This document shows positions 8,240-16,966 of a stretch of DNA of 37,869 nt, one piece after another. Below the pieces are notes generated by a model. That model had not been told where the DNA came from. It saw only the letters and a program-made list of their open reading frames with translations, and searched no databases. Each line of letters begins with the position of its first letter. The stretch's first letter is position 1. The stretch is from an uncultured Photobacterium sp. (GTDB taxonomy: Bacteria > Pseudomonadota > Gammaproteobacteria > Enterobacterales > Vibrionaceae): assembly GCF_947039875.1 (NCBI RefSeq), contig NZ_CAMRAN010000038.1, forward strand, positions 1 to 37,869, in the 5' to 3' direction. The translations under genes were made by a program, and so were the position numbers.

Positions 8240-9262
8240 ATGAAAATCAGCGATAATACGAAAAAAAACGCGATATGGCTGGTATCTAGCCTTATTTTGA
8301 TCAATATAATAGTGTGGGTAATTGCTGTACTTGCCTTCTATCAACACCCTGCAATGCTTGGTATGTCGCTATTAGCATGGTCCTTAGGTTTACGCCATGC
8401 TGTAGATGCTGATCATATCGCAGCAATTGATACCACCACTCGAAAAATGATGGAACAAGGTAAAAAGCCCATCACCATTGGTACTTTTTTCTCGCTAGGC
8501 CATTCAACTATTGTAATGCTAGCCGCGGCAGCCATTGCGTTAACCGTTGGTACATTTAAGTCAAAAATCCCTTTTATCAGCGATATTGGCGGCATTATAG
8601 GTACTAGCGTTTCTATTTTGTTTTTATTAATTATGGCCTATATCAACCTTAGAATTTTTCTTTCGGTCTATAAAAAATTCAATGCTTATAAACAAGGTAT
8701 TCGTCCAACAGATGCGGATTTAAATATTCAATTAACCGGTCCATTAAATAAACTATTCCATTTTTCATTTAAATTTATCAATAAAAGTTGGCATATGTAT
8801 TTTATTGGGGTTTTATTTGGATTAGGTTTTGATACTGCAACTGAAATTACGTTATTAGCACTATCAGCAACCAATGCCTCTCAAGGAATGAACATCTGGT
8901 TAATCATGATCTTCCCGGTTTTATTTACTGTTGGTATGTCATTAATAGATACCCTGGATAATCTAGTGATGCTTGGCGCCTATGGGTGGGCATTCTCAAA
9001 ACCATCACGTAAGCTTTACTACAATATGACCATTACTGGAATTTCTGTGATTATGGCGTTGATCATTGGTGGCTTAGAAGCATTAAGCGCCATTGCATCA
9101 AGTTTAAAATTAAGCGGTTCATTTTGGGATGGCATTAATACCATGACCGATCATTTTGGTATCGTCGGTATTGGAGTCATTGCGATATTTATTGGCTGTT
9201 GGGTACTGTCTATTATTAATTATAAGCTACGCAGTTACGATAAACTTGATCAGCCAATCTAA
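8240..9262 (+). CDS. Nickel/cobalt permease of the NiCoT family
   Basis: High-affinity inner-membrane Ni2+/Co2+ uptake protein (HoxN/NixA type), 340 aa, with about eight hydrophobic segments. The signature RHAVDADHIAAID (His53, Asp58, His59; HX4DH) in the second membrane segment is the metal-selectivity motif, and LGFDTATEI and GMSLIDTLDN match the other conserved family segments. A weak AGAG lies about 12 nt before the ATG. It stands alone: no urease, hydrogenase or cobalamin genes are nearby, so whether it serves Ni or Co cannot be decided here. A Fur-like box upstream suggests control by iron or another Fur-family metal regulator. Confidence 0.92.
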   Translation: MKISDNTKKNAIWLVSSLILINIIVWVIAVLAFYQHPAMLGMSLLAWSLGLRHAVDADHIAAIDTTTRKMMEQGKKPITIGTFFSLGHSTIVMLAAAAIALTVGTFKSKIPFISDIGGIIGTSVSILFLLIMAYINLRIFLSVYKKFNAYKQGIRPTDADLNIQLTGPLNKLFHFSFKFINKSWHMYFIGVLFGLGFDTATEITLLALSATNASQGMNIWLIMIFPVLFTVGMSLIDTLDNLVMLGAYGWAFSKPSRKLYYNMTITGISVIMALIIGGLEALSAIASSLKLSGSFWDGINTMTDHFGIVGIGVIAIFIGCWVLSIINYKLRSYDKLDQPI

Positions 9263-9277
9263 CCTATTAAATTAAAA

Positions 9278-9310
9278 ATAAGAGGCCGTATTTTTAATGG
9301 CCTCTTATCT
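9278..9310. terminator. Terminator after the Ni/Co transporter
   Basis: Stem AAGAGGCC / GGCCTCTT with an 11-base AT loop, 16 bp past the stop codon. The plus-strand U-tract is poor (ATCT). The minus-strand tract TTATTTTT is better, though no minus gene ends here. Confidence 0.6.
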
Positions 9311-9444
9311 AAACCTAATAATAGAATTTCTCTCAACTTAGATATTTTCACTTCAAAATACCGCTTCACTATCATAATCAAAAATATCTCGATTTATTTA
9401 TCATATAAAAACAATAACTTAATACAGAAAAGAACAAACAAGAT

Positions 9445-9463
9445 GACAATGATTATCATTTAG
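9445..9463. promoter_or_regulatory. Fur box upstream of the DUF1971 operon
   Basis: Contains AATGATTATCATT (9448-9460), an inverted repeat around a central T that matches the core of the Fur consensus. It lies 65-80 bp before the DUF1971 start and directly before an NsrR-like site. Confidence 0.6.
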
Positions 9464-9480
9464 CTTGAAATCAACCACAA

Positions 9481-9503
9481 AAGGTGTATTATTTATACAT
9501 CTT
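9481..9503. promoter_or_regulatory. NsrR-like operator
   Basis: A 23-bp near-palindrome with outer arms AAGGTGTATT and ATACATCTT. It agrees with the enterobacterial NsrR consensus (AAGATGYATTT-N-AAATRCATCTT) at about 19 of 23 positions. NsrR is a nitric-oxide-sensing repressor and controls the DUF1971 gene yeaR in E. coli. Here the site sits 25 bp before a DUF1971 gene. Confidence 0.65.
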
Positions 9504-9527
9504 TTAAAGCGTTAGCGGAGCGTACTT

Positions 9528-9866
9528 ATGAGCCATTTAAGAATTCCTAAAAATTGGACAATTCAACGGTCAACAGCATTTTTTACTAAGGACAATGTAC
9601 CGCCAGTACTCTTGTCACATCACAACACGGCTAAAGATGTCTTTGGTCAACTCTGTGTAATGGAAGGGCAAGTGGTTTATTACGGCTTTGCTAATAGCAC
9701 CGCAACAGAACCAGAAGTGCGTGTAGAAATAAATGCAGGTCAATTTGCCACCAGTCCACCTCAATATTGGCACCGTATTGAATTATCGGATGATGCTCAA
9801 TTTAATATTAATTTTTGGTCTGATGCAGATAAGAAAAACGAAGTCTTATTTTCAGGTAAAAAATAG
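9528..9866 (+). CDS. DUF1971 domain protein, YeaR-like
   Basis: 112-aa cytoplasmic single-domain protein of the DUF1971 cupin-like family (E. coli YeaR; also fused to some TehB proteins). It covers the whole domain: LRIPKNWTIQRSTAFF at the N-terminus, the core GQLCVMEGQVVYYGF, and SPPQYWHRIELSDDAQFNINFW near the end, with candidate metal-facing His residues. Molecular function is unknown; E. coli yeaR responds to nitrate and nitric oxide. GGAG precedes the ATG by 7 nt. It is 12 bp upstream of the deoxynucleoside kinase gene, so the two are probably one operon behind candidate Fur and NsrR operators. Some databases label such proteins tellurite resistance, which I would not assume. Confidence 0.85.
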   Translation: MSHLRIPKNWTIQRSTAFFTKDNVPPVLLSHHNTAKDVFGQLCVMEGQVVYYGFANSTATEPEVRVEINAGQFATSPPQYWHRIELSDDAQFNINFWSDADKKNEVLFSGKK

Positions 9867-9878
9867 AGAAATAAGTAT

Positions 9879-10511
9879 ATGCAGAAAGCTCTCATTATAT
9901 GTATTGAAGGCAATATTGGCTCAGGTAAATCGACTTTATTACCTAAACTCGCAGCAATGCTACAAGCCGTTACTATTTTAGAGCCCGTAGATACAGATCC
10001 AGAATTTCAACGATTACTGGGATTATTTAGCTGTGATCCATCAAATGTTAATGCTCGCAATAATTTTCAGTATTACATCACAACACAACGATCTAATTTA
10101 TTAAAAAATTTAAATCCTAATAAACGTTACGTTATTGAACGATCTTTATTAAGCGATCTCGTCTTTACCCATGCTTGCATGTCAAACTATGAAAATACCG
10201 TTGAAGATGCCGCCAAACATATGGATTGCTATAAACATTTAATTGCTAAAATTCATGACTACCCAACAATCGATTATTGTCTTTACCTAAAAACTAAGCC
10301 AGAAATTGCTTATCAACGAATGCGAAAAAGAGCTCGTCCCGAAGAAATGACCTTATCATTACGTTATTTGACTGATCTGAGTGCATTTCATGACGCCGTA
10401 TTACCTCAAGCTTGTCATAAAATGGGAACGACATTAATCGAAGTTGATTGGGATAATCCAAATGCGATGGATTTACTAAGAGTTAAATTATCTAGCTTGA
10501 ATTTAGAATAA
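9879..10511 (+). CDS. Deoxynucleoside kinase (dNK/dGK family)
   Basis: 210-aa salvage enzyme that phosphorylates deoxynucleosides using ATP. The P-loop GNIGSGKST is at residues 11-19. The substrate-site IERSLLSD motif and the arginine-rich lid RMRKRARPEE are characteristic of the dCK/dGK/insect dNK family. It lies 12 bp after the DUF1971 gene and is probably cotranscribed, so it may be induced by nitric oxide or iron signals. The preferred nucleoside cannot be told from the sequence. It has no transmembrane or signal segment. Confidence 0.88.
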   Translation: MQKALIICIEGNIGSGKSTLLPKLAAMLQAVTILEPVDTDPEFQRLLGLFSCDPSNVNARNNFQYYITTQRSNLLKNLNPNKRYVIERSLLSDLVFTHACMSNYENTVEDAAKHMDCYKHLIAKIHDYPTIDYCLYLKTKPEIAYQRMRKRARPEEMTLSLRYLTDLSAFHDAVLPQACHKMGTTLIEVDWDNPNAMDLLRVKLSSLNLE

Positions 10512-10570
10512 TTATATTATGAAGATTAAATAATATAAAATTAAGAAATACATCTATTATTATCCTTCTC

Positions 10571-10604
10571 CCGATTTCATGTAATAACTATTATATGAAA
10601 TCGG
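10571..10604. repeat. Perfect 10-bp inverted repeat after the kinase gene
   Basis: Arms CCGATTTCAT and ATGAAATCGG around a 14-bp AT loop, 60 bp past the stop codon. No T-tract follows on either strand. It may still be the operon's transcript-end hairpin. Confidence 0.55.
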
Positions 10605-10891
10605 AGCTACTGCCTTTAACCTCAATTCACCGTGTAAAATTCAAAAATATTCCCCCCCAAAAAAAAACCTAAAAATTAATTACGTTTAAAAGTTGATACA
10701 ACTCTTAGAGTGATTTTGTATATATCTCAACAAACTACCGACTATCTACTTTTATCATGCCAACCATTACAATAAGGTAATAATCTTTTACATTTTTACG
10801 CTATTGTTTTGTTTTTGGTAATTGTTAATATAACCCCATCGAAACGCAGACAGCGTTGACAAACAATTATAAAGATAAGGTTATACGACTC
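10605..10891 (+). promoter_or_regulatory. Intergenic region with promoter of the small secreted protein
   Basis: AT-rich and without ORFs. It contains a C7A9 homopolymer junction at 10652-10667 and, near 10828-10840, TTAATATAAC as a plausible -10. No operator was recognised. Confidence 0.35.
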
Positions 10892-11134
10892 ATGAAAACA
10901 GTTATTAAAACAATTATCGCTACTGCTATTATCACCACATCTTACACAGCCTCAGCACGTGATGGCGCATTCACAGGTAATGTTAGCTTCAACAATAAAG
11001 CTAATAACACTGTAATTGCACGTCATTACACAGTAAATGGTACTGCTGATAAATCACATTCAGGAATAGTGTTATCCACTAAAAACACCCACATGACATT
11101 TTCAGAAAAATTATTGTCAGCAGCTGATAAGTAA
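10892..11134 (+). CDS. Small secreted protein of unknown function
   Basis: 80 aa from the ATG at 10892. A longer frame would need a TTG at 10856. The first 22 residues form a typical signal peptide (MKTVIKTIIATAIITT..) with a likely cut after ASA, leaving a mature periplasmic or secreted protein of about 57 residues starting RDGAFTGNVSFNN. The mature part is polar, without cysteines or a recognisable motif. AAGG lies about 12 nt before the start, which is rather far. It stands alone, with no clear terminator. I do not recognise a family. Confidence 0.6.
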   Translation: MKTVIKTIIATAIITTSYTASARDGAFTGNVSFNNKANNTVIARHYTVNGTADKSHSGIVLSTKNTHMTFSEKLLSAADK

Positions 11135-11390
11135 TAGTTAATCAATATACGAAACAAACAATTTACCCACAATTTAATTATTACACATAGGTAAAAGTGT
11201 TTTGGTTTTATCCCTATTGTTACTAAATTAGCAGGGCGTAGAATGACCGCATCGACACAAATAACAATCAATAAGTTCGATATAGCACATTACATCACCA
11301 CCAATTAATAACAAAACATCAAACAAATTCAGACTTATGGCTATCGCGGTAAGTCATTATAAATTAATCAATAATTATCGGAGTTTTACT

Positions 11391-12542
11391 ATGAGCAATG
11401 TATTTTACATGCCACCTGTAACCTTAATGGGTCCTAATGCTATTCAATCTCTAGGGGCTGAATTAGCGTCAAAAGAATTGAAAAAAGCACTTATCGTTAC
11501 TGATGGTGTGTTAATTAAAGTGGGTCTGGTTGATAAGCTAACAGATGAGCTGACAGCACATAACCTTGATTACGTTATCTATAATGGTGTGCAGCCTAAT
11601 CCCACAGAGAAAAATATCGAAGATGGTCTTGCCCTATTGGCTGAAAGCAAAGCAGACTTCGTGATTTCATTTGGTGGTGGTTCTTCACACGATACTGCAA
11701 AAGGTATCGCATTAGTTGCAGCTAACGGTGGGCATATTCGTGATTACTCTAAAGGTGTTCACTTATCGAAAAAGCCACAGCTGCCATTGGTAACAGTGAA
11801 TACAACAGCGGGTACGGCATCAGAAATGACTGTATTTGCAATCATCACTAACCAACAAGATCAAACTAAATACCCAGTAGTTGATAAGCACTTCACCCCT
11901 ATTATTGCCGTTAATGATTCAGAACTAATGGTCGCAATGCCTAAGTTCCTAACCGCAACCACAGGTATGGACGCATTAACTCACGCGGTTGAAGCCTATG
12001 TTTCAACCGCTGCAACACCAATCACGGATGCATCAGCAATCAAAGCCATTGAGTTGATTGTTAATAACTTAGAAGCCGTCGTGAGTAACGGTCAAGATCG
12101 TGCTGCTCGTGATGCAATGCAATACGGTGAGTACTTAGCGGGAATGGCATTCTCAAATGCTTCTCTCGGTTACGTGCACTCAATGGCGCATCAATTAGGT
12201 GGTGTTTACGACCTGTCACACGGTCTATGTAACGCTATTCTACTTGCTGAAGTATCACGCTTTAATGCCAAGCAAGTACCTGAGCGCTTTGTTGATATCG
12301 CCAAAGCAATGGGGATTGATACGGCAACGATGACACAAGAGCAAGCGGTTAACGCAGCCCTTGAAGCGATTGATGCACTATCTGAAAAGGTAGGCACAAA
12401 GCAACGTTTAACAGATCTTGGTGTTACAGAAGATAAGCTCGCATTTATGGCGCAAAACGCCCTTAATGATGCATGTTCTTTAACTAACCCACGTAAAGCT
12501 AGCCTAGAAGAAATCGTTAATATTTTTAAAGCTCGCATGTAA
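11391..12542 (+). CDS. Iron-containing alcohol dehydrogenase
   Basis: Group III, NAD-dependent alcohol dehydrogenase (YiaY / Adh4 type), 383 aa. The start at 11391 has CGGAG 7 nt upstream and gives the family N-terminus MSNVFYMPPVTLMGPNA; an upstream in-frame ATG at 11337 has no such support. FGGGSSHDTAKGIAL binds NAD. Metal ligands are visible: the Asp and His in GMDALTHAVEAY, and two His in YVHSMAHQLGG and YDLSHGLCNA. Length is exactly that of the family. It is a single gene with a strong terminator. Physiological substrate is unknown; ethanol or propanediol-type oxidation or aldehyde reduction are the family norms. Confidence 0.93.
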   Translation: MSNVFYMPPVTLMGPNAIQSLGAELASKELKKALIVTDGVLIKVGLVDKLTDELTAHNLDYVIYNGVQPNPTEKNIEDGLALLAESKADFVISFGGGSSHDTAKGIALVAANGGHIRDYSKGVHLSKKPQLPLVTVNTTAGTASEMTVFAIITNQQDQTKYPVVDKHFTPIIAVNDSELMVAMPKFLTATTGMDALTHAVEAYVSTAATPITDASAIKAIELIVNNLEAVVSNGQDRAARDAMQYGEYLAGMAFSNASLGYVHSMAHQLGGVYDLSHGLCNAILLAEVSRFNAKQVPERFVDIAKAMGIDTATMTQEQAVNAALEAIDALSEKVGTKQRLTDLGVTEDKLAFMAQNALNDACSLTNPRKASLEEIVNIFKARM

Positions 12543-12663
12543 CTTGATAAATAATAACGTTAAATTAATACAAAGACGGTTAGCATTTAATATATCGAAG
12601 CTAACAAGAGAAAAGTTCTTATCTCTATTACGTAAAAAATAATTATTACACACGTCGAAAAAC

Positions 12664-12700
12664 AAAAGACCACAGATTTAATTATCCGTGGTCTTTTTTT
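12664..12700 (+). terminator. Terminator of the alcohol dehydrogenase gene
   Basis: Stem AAAGACCACaG / CcGTGGTCTTT followed by TTTTTT. It begins about 120 bp past the stop codon. Confidence 0.85.
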
Positions 12701-12717
12701 GATCTAATATCACAACT

Positions 12718-13240
12718 CAATAGGTTTCTTTAACTAAATTAAGACGACTTAGCATTACTTCAAAACTGCTGATACCAAAAATACTCTTCACACCATGATC
12801 ACCAAGCTGCTTATTCATCTCTTCAAAAGTATGCTCAGGATTTAGATCTTTAAATAATTCAGGGCGAATCCATTTAGCGAGCACCATAGAACGCTTGAAT
12901 ATCGGTAATATCTATAACAACACTTATAGCACCATCTGTCTTACCATATACAAGAATTGTATAGCCATTGTCTAAAGCTGCTTTAATACCAACATATAAG
13001 TGACGTGTTTTTTCTGATTCAGCTTTAAATTCCTGCTCAAAAACACCAATACCGCTAATAGTGTCTGTTAGTTTCGTCTCGCTCGACTTAAGTCGCTAAT
13101 ATCATGATCTGCATTTTCAGATCGCACTTCAATTCGATCACCAATATTTAGTGTTGAATCGTCTGTTTTGCCGCATTTATGGTGCCACTTGCTGTTGCCA
13201 GAGATAACAACCCAGAGCAAGTTTATTGTTATTAATCAAA
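12718..13240 (-). pseudogene. Frameshifted remnant of a secreted-protein gene
   Basis: Minus-strand translation gives consecutive coding-like pieces in different frames. First comes a signal-like start with a GAGGTG ribosome site near 13245 and LSLATASGTINAAKQ. Then TDDSTLNIGDRIEVRSEN, then ETKLTDTISGIGVFEQEF through YTILVYGKTDGAISVVIDIT, and last LAKWIRPELFKDLNPEH through to LNLVKETY, whose stop (TGA, printed as tca) lies at 12718-12720. At least three single-base frame changes are needed to join them. I do not recognise the family. It follows the alcohol dehydrogenase terminator and appears to be a decayed single gene. Confidence 0.55.
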
Positions 13241-13830
13241 AATCACCTCAGTCAATTAAGCATCATTTGATGTTACCTTTCGGCAAAAGAGAATAAGAAC
13301 GACAATTATTTAATAATAGTTGTCAAATTTTGTTCGCCTTTTTTATTCCTTAAGAGGGTATTTATTCACTAAGGGAATGTTCGTTTAACGAATTTTAATC
13401 GCATAATTTTATACATTTTAGCGCTGGAGGCACATTCGTATTGTTAGCACTAACAGTAAGAATCACATCATCCACCAGCGAATATTTGATGGCAAATACG
13501 CCACAAAAAAGATGAAATAATAATGCGGCAGAATTACTAATAACCCCATAGCTTAAAATTATTTAATTCAATAAGATAGTTCTGATAATTGGAATATTAA
13601 CTGATAAAAAACCAGATAGTCACTAGGATAAGCGTTAATAAACGCTGTTATTTTGAGAAGAGAAACGGGAAATGAAATCGAAGATAAGGACTGCCTCGTA
13701 AGCTAATTGTTCAGGATTAACTTAGCGAGGCACAAGATTTTCATAGCCAAACAAACTTATTATGAATCATAAGGCTTAACAATATCGGTTGTTTTATTTT
13801 GTGGCATTGGCCTCATAATCTGCGTTTTTT
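13241..13830. other. Gene-free region with several dyads
   Basis: No supported gene. It contains an inverted repeat GACAATTATT / AATAGTTGTC (13301-13324), probably in the promoter area of the pseudogene; a small hairpin AGCGTT-aata-AACGCT (13631-13646); and a long hairpin at 13692-13732 with arms TGCCTCG-TAAGCTAA and TTAACTTAG-CGAGGCA (one bulge). A minus-strand stretch around 13390-13560 reads open for about 50 codons with no start signal and may be further gene debris. Confidence 0.4.
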
Positions 13831-13833
13831 TAT

Positions 13834-13875
13834 AAAAAAAATCCGAACACTCCATTGAGTTGTTCGGATTTTAAT
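13834..13875 (-). terminator. Terminator of the molybdoenzyme gene
   Basis: Perfect 10-bp stem AATCCGAACA / TGTTCGGATT followed on the minus strand by TTTTTTT, 30 bp past the stop codon. Confidence 0.9.
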
Positions 13876-13905
13876 CATATAAAATCAATACCTAATCTAA
13901 ATTTA

Positions 13906-16581
13906 TTACGCTTTTGCCGCGTGTTTATCTAAATATTCTAAAACAAGTTTACGATCAGCGGCATTTAAACCCGCACGAGGGAACATACTTTGTGTGATCC
14001 CTTCCCACTGTGCACGAGTATGTGCTGATGGATTAGGTGCCGCATGACACATAGTACAACTTGCATAGAAAATTTCTTGACCACGACTGATCTTCGGTGC
14101 TTTTTTACCTGCATTCGCTTTATGAAGCAATGCAATACGGCCATCGATATTAAGATCAACCATAGGCAAAATAGAACCATCATTTGGCCCTGTTAGTTGT
14201 TCGATCATTGGTGGTTCATAGGCTTTATTTGGTGAACATGGATCGGTACATTTTTTATAGTATGCTAAACAAGTATTCGCACTTGTACCTTGGCTTAGTC
14301 CGCCACATGATTGATCCGATGTAATAATATTAATCTGACCACTATTACAACGACCTAATTTATCAAGTTGCATCCATGCGCCTTCATGTAGACATGCTAC
14401 GCCTCGACGAACTTCTTTTGATAATTTAGCACCACACAGTAATGCACCACGATCATTGTGTAACTCAACCAAATCACCGTCTTTAATGCCTTGAGCATGC
14501 GCATCTTGATCGTTAATCAATAAGTACTGACGCCCATCAACACACTCATAACTATTGGTATCTGCGTTTGCCATTTGTGAGTGTAAACGCATCCAAGGAT
14601 GTGGGCTCAAAATATGCAATTGTCCTTCTTTAGCATTACCTAAAAACTCGAACGGTTGCATATAAGTCGGTACTGCTGGGCAGTCATCCAACTTCATTTT
14701 AGCGATAGATTCACTGTATAGTTCGATTTTACCTGATGGCGTATGTAATGGGTGTTTCTCTGGATCATCATAGAATGCACCATGACGTTGCCAGTAATCT
14801 GCTTTTTCTGGGGTTGGCATAACAGTAACACCATCTTTCCAGAATTCATCAAACGGTTTAATTTTCGCAGCCGTTGATGACTCATAAGCTGTTTTCAGCA
14901 ACGTCATCATATCTTTACCCGTAGTATATTTATCTTCTACGTGGAAAATCTTCGCTAAACGGCGGAAAATCTCATAGTCATCTAGACTTTCGCCATAAGG
15001 TTCAATCACTTGCTGCATAGCATAAACTTTATTATTACTGTATGTGCCACCAGAAGTAATATCAACCCGCTCTAAAGCACTGGTTGCTGGTAAAACAATA
15101 TCAGCAAATCGCGCTGACGCACACCACCATGTATCTTGACAAACATAAGTCTCAACTTTGTCATTCATTGCTTTGATTAAAGCATTAAGATTTTGTTGGT
15201 GTGAGAACAGGTTATTACCTGAGTTATATACCATTGATATATCAGGGAATTTTAAAGTTTGACCATTATAAGTAAATGACTTACCAGGATTACGTAACAT
15301 TTCAGACTGAAGTACAACCGGACAACCAGCAGAAATAGGGTTAAAGCCTTGACCTAATGTTACAGGTAATGATGCACCTGATTGTGGCATACCGCCGTTA
15401 CCATAGTGCCAGCTAAAACCAAAACCTTCGCCAGGTTTACCAATTTTCCCCGCCATTGCTGCAAAGTTAATAATCGACCAGTGGATCATCTCACCGTGAT
15501 CAGCTCGTTGAACGGCCCAACCTGCTGCAATTTGGGTTTTTTTAGATTTAAATAATACGGCTAACTTTTTAATTTCATCAGCGGGAATACCCGTAATTTT
15601 AGCTGCCCACTCAGGTGTTTTAGCTACGCCATCTTGTTTACCTAATAAGTAATCAAGATATTGATTATAACCTACAGTATATTTTTTCAAATATTCAAGA
15701 TCTGCTAATTTTTGATCTTGTAAATGGAAAGCCATCGCATTAAATAGTGCAGTGTCAGTACCTGGAATAATTGATACCCATTCACTGTCTAAATTATGAT
15801 CGGTCGTGGTACGTTTAGGGTTAATGGAAATAAACTTAATCCCTTTTTGTTTCCACTTAAGCCAATGGCTTTGCATTTGATGATCAGCAACACGGAATTC
15901 AACACGATTGGTTTTCCAAGGATCACTACCCACTAACACAAATACTTCAGTGTTTTCTTCAATAACAGGCCAAGCTGTTTGTGGTGAATATACTTCCATA
16001 TCACCGACAATGTGCGGCAAAATAACGGTTGAAGCACCCGCAGAATAGTCACCGATAGTGGTGCTACAACCACCAATTAAATTAAAGAAACGACCTTGAA
16101 CAACAGGTGGGCGTAATAAGCCAGTATTTGACCAACCATCATAAGATGAGTCAAAAATACCTTGGTTACCTTTGTTTTCAATTGTATGCAGAATAGCACT
16201 GGCTGTTAATTGTAATGCAGTGTCCCAACTTACTCTAACAAACGGTTCTTTACCGCGTAATTCAGGTTTTGTGTCACCACCTAAATTTTCTAAATATGAT
16301 TTACGCACCATTGGATATTGGATACGCGTTTTATTGTAAGTTCGGCTTAACAAACCTTCTAATAACATTTCAGTTGGCAGTGGATCAATTTCTTTACGAG
16401 GTTGAATACCAACTAATTTACCGTCTTTTACTACACCATAGAAAGGTCCCCAGTGGCTTGCACTAGGAATTAAAATTGTATCATCAGCAAATGCAAAGTT
16501 AGCGGGGAATAGTGTTAAACCATTTGCTGCAATAGCCGTGGCGATAGCTGATTTTAGAAAGTTACGACGAGAAATAGGCAT
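13906..16581 (-). CDS. Tat-exported TorA/BisC-type molybdoenzyme fused to a cytochrome c domain
   Basis: Periplasmic S- or N-oxide reductase of the DMSO/TMAO/biotin-sulfoxide reductase family (bis-MGD cofactor). The ATG at 16581 has GGAG 6 nt upstream and gives 891 aa; an upstream in-frame start at 16599 is less likely. The Tat signal SRRNFLK is at residues 4-10. SHWGPFYGVVKDGK, GDYSAGASTVILP (serine expected to bind Mo) and the HGEMIHWSI..GFGFSWHYG region match the TorA core. The last 50 residues hold a heme motif CTMCH from 842 and a possible Met ligand in SMFPRAGL, ending in a cytochrome c-like helix. E. coli TorA (about 848 aa) lacks this domain and receives electrons from a separate TorC. 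No torC, torD or torRS lies nearby. Actual substrate (TMAO, DMSO or other) is not determined. Confidence 0.85.
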   Translation of the reverse strand: MPISRRNFLKSAIATAIAANGLTLFPANFAFADDTILIPSASHWGPFYGVVKDGKLVGIQPRKEIDPLPTEMLLEGLLSRTYNKTRIQYPMVRKSYLENLGGDTKPELRGKEPFVRVSWDTALQLTASAILHTIENKGNQGIFDSSYDGWSNTGLLRPPVVQGRFFNLIGGCSTTIGDYSAGASTVILPHIVGDMEVYSPQTAWPVIEENTEVFVLVGSDPWKTNRVEFRVADHQMQSHWLKWKQKGIKFISINPKRTTTDHNLDSEWVSIIPGTDTALFNAMAFHLQDQKLADLEYLKKYTVGYNQYLDYLLGKQDGVAKTPEWAAKITGIPADEIKKLAVLFKSKKTQIAAGWAVQRADHGEMIHWSIINFAAMAGKIGKPGEGFGFSWHYGNGGMPQSGASLPVTLGQGFNPISAGCPVVLQSEMLRNPGKSFTYNGQTLKFPDISMVYNSGNNLFSHQQNLNALIKAMNDKVETYVCQDTWWCASARFADIVLPATSALERVDITSGGTYSNNKVYAMQQVIEPYGESLDDYEIFRRLAKIFHVEDKYTTGKDMMTLLKTAYESSTAAKIKPFDEFWKDGVTVMPTPEKADYWQRHGAFYDDPEKHPLHTPSGKIELYSESIAKMKLDDCPAVPTYMQPFEFLGNAKEGQLHILSPHPWMRLHSQMANADTNSYECVDGRQYLLINDQDAHAQGIKDGDLVELHNDRGALLCGAKLSKEVRRGVACLHEGAWMQLDKLGRCNSGQINIITSDQSCGGLSQGTSANTCLAYYKKCTDPCSPNKAYEPPMIEQLTGPNDGSILPMVDLNIDGRIALLHKANAGKKAPKISRGQEIFYASCTMCHAAPNPSAHTRAQWEGITQSMFPRAGLNAADRKLVLEYLDKHAAKA

Positions 16582-16830
16582 AATATCTCCAATTGCCATT
16601 TATATTCTAAGCGCCTTGAAAATAATGACATTAAACGCATTGAACTCAATACTTATTAATGACAATAAATTACTTGCCGTCAATCATACTTATTAACAAT
16701 GCATAATCTATCAAATATTTTTAATAGCTTTATTATTTTATTTATATATGTGGATACATCATGAATACTACGCTTTATTTCAATTTAAAATAAATCTTAA
16801 AATAACAAACACTGATTCTATAAATGAATT

Positions 16831-16862
16831 CATAATCAATAAAATTTTTGATATTGATTATG
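16831..16862. repeat. Perfect 11-bp inverted repeat upstream of the molybdoenzyme gene
   Basis: Arms CATAATCAATA (16831-16841) and TATTGATTATG (16852-16862) with a 10-bp AT spacer, 250 bp before the start codon and just past the terminator of GH92 copy 3. It may be an operator for the molybdoenzyme promoter. It does not match the FNR consensus well. The rest of 16600-16883 is AT-rich without an ORF. Confidence 0.5.
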
Positions 16863-16883
16863 ATTTGAATATTAAAAAGAGGA

Positions 16884-16918
16884 ATAAAAAAATCCCACGG
16901 TAGTTAACCGTAGGATTT
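16884..16918 (-). terminator. Terminator of GH92 copy 3
   Basis: Stem AAATCC-ACGGT / ACCGT-GGATTT, each arm with one unpaired base, followed on the minus strand by a T-run. It begins about 50 bp past the stop codon. Confidence 0.85.
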
Positions 16919-16966
16919 GAAGAACAATAACTATAAATAATTTTTATACCAAAAAAGCATGACTCT

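Noticed and set aside
12206..12538. Minus-strand frame opposite the alcohol dehydrogenase
   Set aside because: Shadow frame; the plus-strand enzyme is fully conserved here.
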